NCBI RefSeq assembly: GCF_023228165.1
Contig: NZ_JALOBS010000001.1
Span: 62,001 to 126,000, forward strand
Direction of reading: 5' to 3'
Source: Methylomonas sp.
GTDB lineage: Bacteria; Pseudomonadota; Gammaproteobacteria; Methylococcales; Methylomonadaceae
DNA: 64,000 bases
Within the stretch, counting starts at the first letter, position 1, and every line of letters starts with the position of its first letter. Below the pieces are notes generated by a model. It ran no database searches and was not told the origin of the DNA. It saw nothing but the letters and a program-made list of their open reading frames with translations. Made by a program: the position numbers and the translations under genes. Shown one piece after another: positions 9,428 to 18,213 of the stretch.

Positions 9428-9751
9428 CTACCGACAAATAAGCACCTGGTTGATTTGAATCACGGGCTCTATATCAGTGTAGTTCGGCATATCGCTTTGC
9501 AGTTCGCCGGCATGCGGCAAAAATGCAGCCATAAAGTCTTCAACCGACTCAAACAGAAAATGGCACATGGCTATAAAAGCGGCTTCGCTTCCCGGCTCGG
9601 CACCACCGACGCCTTGTTCCACCGAAACCCCTTTAAAGCCCTGATGAGCGGCCAAGCATTCGATAGACCTCGGCATATGCGTGTCGACATAATAAGCAAA
9701 ATCGAACCTGCCGCCCGGCTTATTCGGGTAAAGAATACTGATTCTGATCAT
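9428..9751 (-). CDS. EthD family protein
   Basis: A 107-residue dimeric alpha-beta barrel protein of the EthD type. It begins MIRISILYPNKPGGRFDFAYYVDTHMP, where the Y-Y-x-x-x-H-x-P arrangement is the EthD hallmark. A start at 9751 is chosen over the longer frame because GAGGT lies 5-6 nt upstream. EthD was named from the ETBE degradation locus, but most homologues are of unknown function (small-molecule binding or isomerisation). No obvious partner is adjacent. Confidence 0.85.
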   Translation of the reverse strand: MIRISILYPNKPGGRFDFAYYVDTHMPRSIECLAAHQGFKGVSVEQGVGGAEPGSEAAFIAMCHFLFESVEDFMAAFLPHAGELQSDMPNYTDIEPVIQINQVLICR

Positions 9752-10002
9752 GGATACCTCAAGTAAAAAGCCGTTTTTTCGGTGGTGTGGCATTTTAACC
9801 TGCTCAGCTATATATGCCGGTGACGGTCAGATAGTGTCAGTCGCACAGTTTCGCAATTGAAGCTCGCGGCGAAACGGATTGAAACAAGCTGTCGAGCAGC
9901 GTTTTGATTGAGAATAATGCCGCTTCAACAACACCCCAAGCACATACAATCAGCGATTCCTGCTAGTCTTTACCAACCGTCAACACCGCCGGCCATCAAA
10001 TT

Positions 10003-10353
10003 ATGATCAACACCGCCCAACTCAAATGCCTGTCCGTCTTTTCGATTTTTGCACTGATCGGTTTCGGCCCGATTTCTCCAGGCTGTCTGATCGGCATGTA
10101 CCTGGTATGGAGGCGACCGGAATGGTTTAGCGTGCTGGTCGGCCGCCTCTATAACCATCCCAAAAACGCCGACTTTATCACCTCGGCGCAAACGCGGAAA
10201 ACCCGAATCAAAAGCTTTATCGGCTTATTGACGCTGTTCGTTATCGACATTATACCCGTGCCGATCACACCGGCACTCGCCTTCATCATCATATTGAGCA
10301 GGCCGATGTGGTTTTACATGACAGTTAGGCGGATTTATGGCCTGAGTGCATAA
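10003..10353 (+). CDS. small putative membrane protein
   Basis: A 116-residue protein not assigned to a named family. It has two hydrophobic stretches: residues about 10-35 (VFSIFALIGFGPISPGCLIGMYLVW) and about 75-100 (GLLTLFVIDIIPVPITPALAFIIIL), each followed by basic residues, giving a two-helix inner-membrane topology with a cytoplasmic, Arg/Lys-rich loop. It has its own short upstream gap. It may be a conserved gammaproteobacterial hypothetical protein; function unknown. Confidence 0.6.
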   Translation: MINTAQLKCLSVFSIFALIGFGPISPGCLIGMYLVWRRPEWFSVLVGRLYNHPKNADFITSAQTRKTRIKSFIGLLTLFVIDIIPVPITPALAFIIILSRPMWFYMTVRRIYGLSA

Positions 10354-10408
10354 GCTTTATCGCTATGGTGGTGTCGCAATAGCGAAACAATATTCATGCA
10401 AGCTTTTC

Positions 10409-10435
10409 AATCCGCGTGGGCAAAAAAACGTGCCC
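10409..10435. repeat. REP-like palindrome (GTGGGCA...TGCCCAC)
   Basis: CGTGGGCAaaaaaacgTGCCCACC is the second copy of the dispersed palindrome seen near 3949 and 48900. The arms are identical over GTGGGCA/TGCCCAC while the loop differs. Confidence 0.6.
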
Positions 10436-10560
10436 ACCCTATCCGGCTGCTGCATGAATCGTAGGCAAAATTGCCGCGATAGCGGTTATATGGCAATTAA
10501 CACAAAAATGTCAGGTAACGCTATCGCGCAACCTGACCTACCGGACTAAGCCGCGTTCAG

Positions 10561-10586
10561 ACGTTCCCACGCAGCGCGTGGGAACG
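10561..10586. repeat. palindrome CGTTCCCACGC...GCGTGGGAACG
   Basis: An almost perfect inverted repeat of 11-bp arms with a short centre. A decayed relative (TCGTTCC...CGTAGGAATGC) is present near 40231-40260. Such elements are widespread in intergenic DNA of gammaproteobacterial methanotrophs from general knowledge. Confidence 0.55.
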
Positions 10587-10682
10587 AGGAAAAGAAGAAC
10601 TGTAGGGCGCATAAGCGATAGCGTCATGCGCCAATTTTTTAAATGTCAACCGGCGGAAGGCGCACACTTTTCCGCCCTACCA

Positions 10683-11363
10683 TCACCCACATTTCGACTC
10701 GCCACAATTCAAACAAGTCATGCACCCATCCATCAACACCATCGCCTTGGTGGAACACTTGTTGCACAACACCGCCTGCTCCGGAAATGCCGAACTGTCC
10801 GATTCGCCGTGCTGGGCTTCGAATTCGGCGCGTTTTTCGGCCAAAAACTGTTGGTGATGGTCGCTGAGTTTCTCCGGTTTAATCATGCCGATGTGTTTCA
10901 TGTGGGTTTCGATGGCGGAGCCGATTTCCGCTACCAGCGACGGCATGAACACCCCGCCTTTTTTGAAGTAGCCGCCGCGCGGGTCGAATACCGCTTTCAT
11001 TTCTTCCACCAGGAAGGTGGCGTCGCCACCTTTACGGAACACCGCCGAGATAACTCGGGTCAGGGCCAACACCCACTGAAAATGCTCCATGTTTTTGGAG
11101 TTGATGAAGATTTCGTAGGGCCGGCGCTCTTCGTGGGCGGTGCCCAGGTTTAACACCATGTCGTTGATGGTGATGTACAAGGCGTGTTCGGATTGCGGGG
11201 TTTTGATTTTATAGGTAGAACCCAGCAGCACTTCCGGCCGCTCGACGTTTTCGTGCATTTCCTCCAACGAGGGTTTTTCCGCTACCGCGGGCGCCGTTTC
11301 GGTGTTGTCGTTGGTCAGCACTTTGTAGCCGACGATTTTTTTGCTGATTTTGTGTAGGGTCAT
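10683..11363 (-). CDS. nrdJb: ribonucleotide reductase class II small component NrdJb
   Basis: A 226-residue protein matching the C-terminal part of adenosylcobalamin-dependent ribonucleotide reductase, encoded as a separate gene as in Pseudomonas. It contains the TSCPD-type segment (LALTRVISAVFRKGGDATFLVEEMKAVFDPRGG) and a Cys-rich tail with CNKC, CMTC and NCGESKC, the shuttle or metal-binding cysteines that re-reduce the active site. The start at 11363 (MTLHKISKKIVGYKV) follows a GGAA-type ribosome-binding site. It is downstream of nrdJa on the same strand with about 100 bp between them, and the two polypeptides should form one enzyme making deoxyribonucleotides. Confidence 0.9.
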   Translation of the reverse strand: MTLHKISKKIVGYKVLTNDNTETAPAVAEKPSLEEMHENVERPEVLLGSTYKIKTPQSEHALYITINDMVLNLGTAHEERRPYEIFINSKNMEHFQWVLALTRVISAVFRKGGDATFLVEEMKAVFDPRGGYFKKGGVFMPSLVAEIGSAIETHMKHIGMIKPEKLSDHHQQFLAEKRAEFEAQHGESDSSAFPEQAVLCNKCSTKAMVLMDGCMTCLNCGESKCG

Positions 11364-11375
11364 GGGTATTCCGTA

Positions 11376-11462
11376 ATCTGTAAGTTGGGCTAGCGAAGCG
11401 TATCCCAACATTGATGGCCTTCGTGTTGGGTTACGCCTATCGGCTAACCCAACCTACATTTT
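11376..11462. repeat. inverted repeat between nrdJa and nrdJb
   Basis: TGTAAGTTGGGctagcgaagcgtatCCCAAC followed by GTTGGGttacgcctatcggctaaCCCAACCTACA gives nested inverted repeats in the gap between the two halves of the reductase. It could be a transcript-stabilising stem or a mobile palindrome. Confidence 0.5.
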
Positions 11463-11467
11463 TTTTA

Positions 11468-13618
11468 TCAAAACTTGCCGTAATAGCCTTCTTTCAGGGC
11501 GTCGAACAAGTTGGCGGCGCTGTGGACTTCGCCGTCGTATTCCACGTCTTCGTTACCTTTCAGTTCCACCACATGGCCGTCTTCCAGGGTGAACTGATAG
11601 GTGGTGTTTTCCAGGTCGGATTCTTTCACCAACACACCTTGGAATACTTCCGGATTAAAGCGGAAGGTGGTGCAGCCTTTCAGGCCTTGGTCGTAGGCGT
11701 ATTCGTAGATGGACTTGAAGTCTTCATAGGGATAATCGGTCGGCACGTTGGCGGTTTTGGAGATCGATGAATCGATCCAGCGTTGCGCGGCGGCCTGAAT
11801 ATCGACGTGCTGCTTGGGAGTAACATCGTCGGCGGCTATAAAGTAATCGGGCAAGTGTTGGCTGGGGTCTTCGCTGTACGGCATGGCTTGCGGATTAACC
11901 AACTCGCGGTAGGCCAGCAGCTCGAAGGAAAACACATCGATTTTTTCCTTGGATTTTTTGCCTTCGCGGATCACGTTGCGCGAATAGTGGTGGGCAAAGC
12001 TGGGTTCGATGCCGTTACTGGCATTGTTGGCCAAGGACAAGGAAATCGTACCGGTGGGGGCGATGGAACTGTGGTGGGTAAACCGGCAGCCCACTTCGGC
12101 CAGCTCCTCCACCAATTCCGGCAGTTCCTGGGCGATTTTTTGCATATAGCGGCTGTATTTGGCGTGCAGCACCTTGCCTGGCAGCTGATCACCCAGTTTG
12201 TAGCCGTCGGCTTTCATTTCCGGGCGTTTGTACAGCATTTCGCCGCTGACGGTAAACAATTGCTCCATGATGGGCGCGGGGCCTTTTTCCTTGGCCAGTT
12301 CCAGGCCGGCTTTCCAGCCTTCCAGCGCCAGTTCCTTGGTGACTTGCTCGGTAAATTGCAGCGATTCGTCGTTGCCGTATTTCAAACCCAACATGGTGAT
12401 GGTGGAGCCCAAACCCAGGTAACCCATGCCGTGGCGACGTTTGCCGGTGATTTCCTGGCGCTGTTTCTCCAGCGGCAAGCCGTTGATTTCCACCACGTTG
12501 TCCAGCATGCGGGTAAAGATACGGATGGTTTTACGGTAGTTTTCCCAATCGAAACGGGCGTCCTTGCCGAACGGTTTTTCCACGAAGCGAGTCAGATTGA
12601 TCGAACCCAGCAGGCAGCTGCCGTAGGGCGGCAAGGGTTGTTCACCGCAAGGATTGGTGGCGCGGATGTGTTCGCAAAACCAGTTATTATTCATCTCGTT
12701 AACTTTGTCGATCAGGATGAAACCGGGTTCGGCGTAATCGTAAGTGGAAGACATGATGATGTCCCACAAGCGGCGGGCCGGCATCGTTTTGCTGATTCGG
12801 CAAGCCACCAGGCCGGCTTCGTTGACCACATAGCCTTTTTTGTTAGGCAAATCGCGCCACACCACTTTGCTAGTGTCGGTCAGATCGATTTGATCGGTGC
12901 TGCATTCGCGTTCGGTAATTGGAAACGACAGCGGCCAGGGGCTGTCGTTTTTCACCGCTTCGACGAATTCGCTGGTGATCAGTAAAGACAGGTTGAACTG
13001 GCGCAAGCGACCGTTTTCGCGTTTGGCGCGGATAAAATCCACCACGTCCGGATGTGCCACGTCGAAAGTGGCCATTTGCGCGCCACGCCGACCACCCGCC
13101 GAAGACACGGTAAAACACATCTTGTCGTAAATATCCATGAACGACAGCGGGCCGGAAGTATAGGCACCAGCACCGGACACATAGGCATCCTTGGGGCGCA
13201 GGGTGGAAAATTCGTAACCGATACCGCAACCGGCTTTTAGGGTCAGACCGGCTTCATGCACTTTGGCCAGGATGTCGTCCATGGAATCTTCGATGATACC
13301 GGACACCGTGCAATTGATGGTGGACGTGGCGGGCTTATGATCCAACGCGCCGGCATTGGAGGTAATCCGGCCGGCCGGAATCACACCCTTGCGCAGCGCC
13401 CACAAAAATTCCTTGTAATGCTTTTCCTGCAAGGCCTTGGTTTTTTCGACTTCGGACAAGGCCTTGGCCACCCGTTTATAGGTATCGTCTATCGTGGCGT
13501 CGATAGCGGTACCGTCCTTGGTCTTTAAGCGATATTTGCTATCCCAGATGTCCAGCGAAGCGCTTTGTAGTGGAATTTCGGCATTGATTGGCGTCACAAC
13601 TTGAAGTTTTGCTGTCAT
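11468..13618 (-). CDS. nrdJa: adenosylcobalamin-dependent ribonucleoside-diphosphate reductase, large component NrdJa
   Basis: The catalytic part of class II ribonucleotide reductase (716 residues). It has the N-terminal GRITSNAGALDHKPATSTINCTVSG with the first redox Cys, LKAGCGIGYEFSTLRP, the thiyl-radical loop NPCGEQPLPPYGSCLLGSINL, and the PTGTISLSLANNASNGIEPSF substrate-binding segment. It converts ribonucleotides to deoxyribonucleotides using coenzyme B12 rather than oxygen, so it can work in the low-oxygen conditions methanotrophs prefer. The TSCPD/Cys-rich tail is encoded by the next gene. Two NrdR-box-like palindromes 32 bp apart sit 120-170 bp upstream, predicting repression by NrdR in response to dATP/ATP. 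Confidence 0.93.
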   Translation of the reverse strand: MTAKLQVVTPINAEIPLQSASLDIWDSKYRLKTKDGTAIDATIDDTYKRVAKALSEVEKTKALQEKHYKEFLWALRKGVIPAGRITSNAGALDHKPATSTINCTVSGIIEDSMDDILAKVHEAGLTLKAGCGIGYEFSTLRPKDAYVSGAGAYTSGPLSFMDIYDKMCFTVSSAGGRRGAQMATFDVAHPDVVDFIRAKRENGRLRQFNLSLLITSEFVEAVKNDSPWPLSFPITERECSTDQIDLTDTSKVVWRDLPNKKGYVVNEAGLVACRISKTMPARRLWDIIMSSTYDYAEPGFILIDKVNEMNNNWFCEHIRATNPCGEQPLPPYGSCLLGSINLTRFVEKPFGKDARFDWENYRKTIRIFTRMLDNVVEINGLPLEKQRQEITGKRRHGMGYLGLGSTITMLGLKYGNDESLQFTEQVTKELALEGWKAGLELAKEKGPAPIMEQLFTVSGEMLYKRPEMKADGYKLGDQLPGKVLHAKYSRYMQKIAQELPELVEELAEVGCRFTHHSSIAPTGTISLSLANNASNGIEPSFAHHYSRNVIREGKKSKEKIDVFSFELLAYRELVNPQAMPYSEDPSQHLPDYFIAADDVTPKQHVDIQAAAQRWIDSSISKTANVPTDYPYEDFKSIYEYAYDQGLKGCTTFRFNPEVFQGVLVKESDLENTTYQFTLEDGHVVELKGNEDVEYDGEVHSAANLFDALKEGYYGKF

Positions 13619-13736
13619 GTATGGGTTCCCTTTGTCTGATGTGTTTTACGGTTCAATTGCAGCAACTGTTTACAAGAACGGCCTAACATCTTGATGTGCA
13701 ATTGGTTTAAAGCGAAAGACACCACAACAGCCTAAA

Positions 13737-13752
13737 ATACTGCATATAGTGC
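13737..13752 (-). promoter_or_regulatory. distal NrdR box
   Basis: ATACTGCATATAGTGC resembles the NrdR consensus acaCwAtATaTwGtgt (imperfect palindrome). It starts 32 bp from the stronger second box, i.e. three helical turns, the spacing typical of paired NrdR sites. Confidence 0.7.
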
Positions 13753-13768
13753 CTGTGTAAAAATATTA

Positions 13769-13784
13769 GCACAATATATTGTGT
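13769..13784 (-). promoter_or_regulatory. proximal NrdR box
   Basis: GCACAATATATTGTGT contains the perfect palindrome CACAATATATTGTG and fits the NrdR consensus almost completely. It lies about 150 bp before the nrdJa start codon and pairs with the site at 13737. Confidence 0.85.
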
Positions 13785-13816
13785 TGTCGAGGGGATTTTT
13801 TACTACTCGGGGCTTG

Positions 13817-13859
13817 ACTCGGGCTAAGCTTTTATAGTTCAAAGGCTTAGCGCCGAGTA
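13817..13859. terminator. long hairpin between SNF2 gene and nrdJ promoter
   Basis: ACTCGGGCTAAGC and GGCTTAGCGCCGAGT are inverted arms around a 15-nt AT-rich loop. It is 57 bp after the stop of the SNF2 gene, so it may end that transcript, although no long T-run follows on the minus strand. It may instead be a structured repeat. Confidence 0.5.
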
Positions 13860-13915
13860 TTAATATTTTGCTAACAAAAAAACTAACTCGAGACTTCGGT
13901 GGGCCGCCAATCAGG

Positions 13916-16900
13916 CTAGTCGCCTTTCATCAAGCTCAACAAATCGTCCGCCGACATTTTGCCGCTGATGTCGGCGCCATCCAGCAAGCTGTCGGCCAAA
14001 TCGCGTTTATGGCTGTGCAAGGCGACGATTTTTTCCTCAATGGTATTTTTGGCGATCATGCGGTATATAGTCACCGGCCGCTGTTGGCCCATGCGGTGGG
14101 CACGGTCGGAAGCCTGATCCTCCACGGCCGGATTCCACCAGGGGTCCATGTGTATCACGTAGTCGGCCGCGGTCAGATTCAAACCGACGCCGCCGGCTTT
14201 CAGACTGATCAAAAACAACTCGCCCTCGCCGCGCTGAAAGGCCTCCACCTGCTTTTGACGTTCCTTGACCGGCGTGCTGCCGTCCAGGTATTGATATGCG
14301 ATGCCGCGCTGTTCGATATAGTCTTTGATCAGTTGCAGATGATCGACGAACTGACTGAACACCAAGGCTTTGTGTTTGTTTTCCAGCAATTCGTCGACGA
14401 TTTCACCAAATGCCGCCAGTTTGCTGCTGGGCAGTTCAAGTGCGGCATTCACCAAACGGGTATTGCAGCAGCTGCGGCGCAATTTGGTAATGGCGGCCAG
14501 GATTTGCAGATGCTTATGCCCGGCCGGACTGTCGGCATTGCTCAGCATGGCCACGCTGTCGCGGCGCAAGGCTTCGTAAAACACGTTTTCTTCCGGGCTA
14601 AGCTCGATATAGATCGGAATTTCGGTACGCGGCGGCAGTTCCTGCAATACCTGGGTTTTGGTGCGACGCAGGATAAAAGGCTGGATCAGTTTTTTCAGCT
14701 GCTGTTTGGCCTGCGTGTTGCGGTCCCGTTCGATCGGGCCGGCAAAACGCTGATTGAATTGTTCCATGGAACCCAGCAATCCGGGATTGATGAAACGAAA
14801 CAGATTCCATAGTTCGCCCAAATGATTTTCCAGCGGCGTACCGGTCATAATGATTTTAAACTCGGCGCTCAGATTCATCGCCCCTTGCGAACGGCGGGTG
14901 GCGATATTCTTGATCCATTGGGCTTCGTCGAGTATCGCGGTCTGGAAATGGATGTTTGCCAGCATCTCGGCGACTTGTTCCTGCTGCAGCAAACCGTAGC
15001 TGCAGATCAGCAGATCGAACGGCTGCAGATTATCCAGCAAGCGCTGGCGGTCGCCGCTACCTAACACCATGGGATTCAAAGTGGGCGCAAAACGGCGGGC
15101 CTCGTTTTCCCAATTGGCGCACACCGAAGTCGGCGCCACGATCAGGCAGGGGCCGGCCGGTGCCCGCTCGACCAGCAAAGCCAGGCCCTGCACGGTTTTC
15201 CCCAAACCCATATCGTCGGCCAGACAAGCGCCGACCCCCCATTGCGCCAGTCTAGCCAGCCAGCGATAACCGTCGATTTGGTAATCGCGCAATTCGGCCT
15301 GAAAGGTGGATGGCAGTTGCGGCCGGTAATCGCGGGCCTGTTGCAGGCGTTGGATATGCTTTTGCCAGTGTTTGTCGGCCTTAAAACCGGCTTCGTCCTG
15401 CCAATCTTCCAGTGTCAAAGCCGCCAACGGATTCAAGCGCACATTTTTTCCGCTAATCTCCGCGTAGGCTTTTAAATCTTCCAGACGGCGACGAAATTCG
15501 TCCGTCAACGCAATAAACTGGCCGTCTTTCAACTGCAGAAACCGGCCTTGGCGATTATCCAGCAAACCCAGTAACTGCTGCATATCCAGAACCGTATCGT
15601 CATTGACTTTTAATTCGCCCTGCAAGGCAAACCAGTTATTGTCGCGCTTGACTTGTACGCTAAAGCCACTGCCGCCGCTTTGTCCCAGCACCTTGAAACG
15701 CACGCCCTCGGGCCATTCCAGCAAGGCCTGCGTCTCAGGCAAGGCCTGGGCCTGCAACAAAAATTCCAGGCAAGCTTCCGGGTGTTCCAGCAACCAGTCG
15801 CCGGCCGAGTCGCGCTCGGCATCCTGCAAAACCGGACAGGCGTTAATCACGGCGGCGGCCAGGCTTTGTTCCCATTTTAAATCGCGCTGGGTCTGTAGGC
15901 GTTTGCCGTCGATTTCCGCCAATACGCTTTCGCCGCCCTGCCCGGGTTGAAAATAGGCGCCGCCGTTGGCGAACGGCCGCACCAACACGGCCGCCCGCAG
16001 GCCTTCGCCGTGCGGCAGCAAATGAATGCGCGGCGTGGCGTCGGCATCGACTTGCTCGGCTGTGCTTGAGCTGCCGCCTATATCGGAATGCACGGTCAAT
16101 AGTCCGGATATGCTGGTCAAGGTCCGCAGCACTTTTTCTTGCGCGGAGGCCGGCACTTCCAGCCCTTTGGGGCCGAGTACGCCGTAGACTTTGTGATGAT
16201 CTACACCAAATTCAACTACCCGCAAACGGGTCGGGGTTTCTTTACTGATATGAAATTTTTGTTCGTGAAGGGGGGCCGGCTCCAAACTGATTTTGATCTT
16301 GTCGGTTTTAGGCAACTTTTTAACCCGTAATTCGGCTTCGCCTTTCACCACGTCGACCCGCACTTCGTGCGCATCGGCCCAAAACAGTAAAGGATGGCCG
16401 ATGAGCGCTTGCGGGGTGCTGTTATCGAATTCAAAAGAAATTCCGCTGCCGTACCAGCCGGTATCGCGGTATTCCTTGATATGGGCGCAGATTTTGTGAT
16501 CCTGCTCCGACAGATAATCGAAATTTTGCCGTTCATGCGCCAGGCGCTTTAAAGCAACCGCCCTGCCCTTGCTCCAGCCGCCCTTGGCTTGCTGCTTTTG
16601 TTCGCGGGGTTCGATATCGATATGCTTGTCGTGTTCGTCATAACTCAACAGCCAAACCAGACGGGTGGGTTTTTCCGCTTGAGTTGCAGCTTCGCTTTTC
16701 TTGTCGCCGACCGGTAAATTCAGCAAAGCGTCCAGCGCCACTTCCCAATCGGCGCGGCTGACAAACAAATCGGCCAACGCAGCACGTCCCTCTGTAAAAA
16801 AGCCTGTGTCCCACTGCGGCGATTTGGCCTGCTCTAAACTACTGAAAATTTTCGCCAGCTCAGCCGCCGGCCAGACATAACCGTTAGCAATCAGATGACT

Positions 16901-18136
16901 ATAGAGTTGTTGATCGACCGCCTCGACCTTATTGGTGAAATCGGCCTTAACCCAGAACTTGATCAACTGCAGTAGCATGGGCTGTAGAATTGGCATGTGC
17001 ACCACTGTTTCCGGGGTTCCGCTTTCCCGAAAGCCACTACTAACCCGATACGTAGCAGGAATGTACAACAGTTGGTCGCGAACCTGTAAATCGCCTTGCA
17101 AGTACTGCTGAAACATCAACAGGTATTGATAAACGCCGCTCCAGTAGCCACCCGATTTAATGGCCTGGTTCAGCAGTGTAGTCACTTTATTACGCAGCTT
17201 GCCGTCGTTACTTTTTAAGATGGCCAGTGGATAAAATATCCCGGCCAAACCGTAAAAATAAACACTGCGCTGGCCGCTGAGTTTTCTAAGTTGCGACAAG
17301 GCTGATTCATATCGTTTTACTGCACTGGTATAGTCGCCGTGTAGAAATTCCAGCATCGCGGCAATCGCCAATAATTCCGGATCATCGGCACCAGTCAGTA
17401 ACCCGGTAACCTGTTCCCATTCGCCGCGCAATAAATTCAACTCCAGATACAAACGGATAAAAGCGGGATCGGCTCGCCCTTCGTCGCTATGCAGTTGCTG
17501 CTGAAAAAACCCCTCCAGCCGCGGATGTTGGTACAAGTAAATCAACTGGTGCAAACAAGCGTATCCGGCCATTTCCTGCAATACCTGGCTACGGTGCGTT
17601 TGAAACCAGGCCATATCCAACGGACTTAAAAACCACGATAAAAACAAATCAATATGGCTAGGCAAATTCCCCGGATAACGGCGGCCGATATTCAGGCATT
17701 CTTGCATCTTTTGGTAATCGCCCCGGTGAAAATGGATCCGCGCTTCGCGGATGCAATCCTCGGCGGTGTTGTAACGGTAATAGCCCTGGCTGGGCGAGCT
17801 GAGCGCGAATACCTGCGCCGCATATTTTTCAAACTCGTTATCGGCGACTAATTGCCGGGTTAGGCTTTCTACCAGGTTACGGGCGCAACGGGTACCGCCG
17901 GGACGGACGTTTTCCTCCAACAATCCTTCGGCTATCAATGGCCGCAAGCGGGCCTTGACGGTCTCCGCCTTGAGTACCCTATTGCCTTCCTTGATGCCCA
18001 GACCGGCCAGACACTTGGCGATATTGGTCAATGAGCAATAGCCGTAATATACCGCCAGCAAGTTGACCAGCATCTGCAGGTCCCCCGGCAGCGCGCGATA
18101 GGCATCTAAAAGCTTGGCTTGGTTGGATGCGTGCAT
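13916..18136 (-). CDS. SNF2-family DEAD/DEAH ATPase (very large)
   Basis: A 1406-residue Swi2/Snf2 ATPase. The N-terminal 900 residues are unassigned, alpha-helical and mixed, with an early winged-helix/TPR-like look. The motor follows: DYQIDGYRWLARL (Q-like motif), Walker A DDMGLGKTVQ, DEAQ motif II (LDEAQWIKN), MTGTPLENH motif III, and the C-terminal helicase half with VFSQFVDHL, LISLKAGGVGLNLTAADYVIHMDPWWNPAVEDQASDRAHRMGQ. Such proteins translocate on double-stranded DNA and strip or remodel bound protein (e.g. RNA polymerase recycling by RapA). The exact role is unknown. It lies between nrdJ and mtkB in the same direction, apparently as its own unit. Confidence 0.9.
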   Translation of the reverse strand: MHASNQAKLLDAYRALPGDLQMLVNLLAVYYGYCSLTNIAKCLAGLGIKEGNRVLKAETVKARLRPLIAEGLLEENVRPGGTRCARNLVESLTRQLVADNEFEKYAAQVFALSSPSQGYYRYNTAEDCIREARIHFHRGDYQKMQECLNIGRRYPGNLPSHIDLFLSWFLSPLDMAWFQTHRSQVLQEMAGYACLHQLIYLYQHPRLEGFFQQQLHSDEGRADPAFIRLYLELNLLRGEWEQVTGLLTGADDPELLAIAAMLEFLHGDYTSAVKRYESALSQLRKLSGQRSVYFYGLAGIFYPLAILKSNDGKLRNKVTTLLNQAIKSGGYWSGVYQYLLMFQQYLQGDLQVRDQLLYIPATYRVSSGFRESGTPETVVHMPILQPMLLQLIKFWVKADFTNKVEAVDQQLYSHLIANGYVWPAAELAKIFSSLEQAKSPQWDTGFFTEGRAALADLFVSRADWEVALDALLNLPVGDKKSEAATQAEKPTRLVWLLSYDEHDKHIDIEPREQKQQAKGGWSKGRAVALKRLAHERQNFDYLSEQDHKICAHIKEYRDTGWYGSGISFEFDNSTPQALIGHPLLFWADAHEVRVDVVKGEAELRVKKLPKTDKIKISLEPAPLHEQKFHISKETPTRLRVVEFGVDHHKVYGVLGPKGLEVPASAQEKVLRTLTSISGLLTVHSDIGGSSSTAEQVDADATPRIHLLPHGEGLRAAVLVRPFANGGAYFQPGQGGESVLAEIDGKRLQTQRDLKWEQSLAAAVINACPVLQDAERDSAGDWLLEHPEACLEFLLQAQALPETQALLEWPEGVRFKVLGQSGGSGFSVQVKRDNNWFALQGELKVNDDTVLDMQQLLGLLDNRQGRFLQLKDGQFIALTDEFRRRLEDLKAYAEISGKNVRLNPLAALTLEDWQDEAGFKADKHWQKHIQRLQQARDYRPQLPSTFQAELRDYQIDGYRWLARLAQWGVGACLADDMGLGKTVQGLALLVERAPAGPCLIVAPTSVCANWENEARRFAPTLNPMVLGSGDRQRLLDNLQPFDLLICSYGLLQQEQVAEMLANIHFQTAILDEAQWIKNIATRRSQGAMNLSAEFKIIMTGTPLENHLGELWNLFRFINPGLLGSMEQFNQRFAGPIERDRNTQAKQQLKKLIQPFILRRTKTQVLQELPPRTEIPIYIELSPEENVFYEALRRDSVAMLSNADSPAGHKHLQILAAITKLRRSCCNTRLVNAALELPSSKLAAFGEIVDELLENKHKALVFSQFVDHLQLIKDYIEQRGIAYQYLDGSTPVKERQKQVEAFQRGEGELFLISLKAGGVGLNLTAADYVIHMDPWWNPAVEDQASDRAHRMGQQRPVTIYRMIAKNTIEEKIVALHSHKRDLADSLLDGADISGKMSADDLLSLMKGD

Positions 18137-18167
18137 GTACCTAAAAAGAGTGACGTAATCAAATCAA

Positions 18168-18197
18168 TAAAAAAGCCCGCAACCGCGGGCTTTTTGG
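18168..18197 (-). terminator. bidirectional intrinsic terminator after mtkB
   Basis: AAAAAGCCCGC-AACC-GCGGGCTTTTT is a GC-rich 7-bp stem flanked by A and T runs, just after the mtkB stop. It should end the mcl-mtkA-mtkB transcript. Confidence 0.85.
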
Positions 18198-18213
18198 CGA
18201 GACCGCAGCCAGC

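Larger units (their letters stand above)
10354..10682. other. intergenic repeat-rich region
   Basis: 329 bp with three palindromic pieces: the GTGGGCA/TGCCCAC element near 10409-10435, CGTTCCCACGC...GCGTGGGAACG near 10561-10586, and a GTAGGGCG...CGCCCTAC long-range pair (about 10602-10680). No gene is visible. Confidence 0.55.

Noticed and set aside
11783..12985. 400-codon frame on the plus strand
   Set aside because: It is the antisense shadow of nrdJa, whose protein motifs are unambiguous.
13868..14812. 314-codon plus-strand frame
   Set aside because: Antisense to the C-terminal SNF2 helicase motor, which has clear motifs.
18168..18197. CRISPR repeat or attachment site
   Set aside because: It is a simple terminator hairpin with no repeated spacers; no CRISPR array, IS element, tRNA or rRNA was found in the window.
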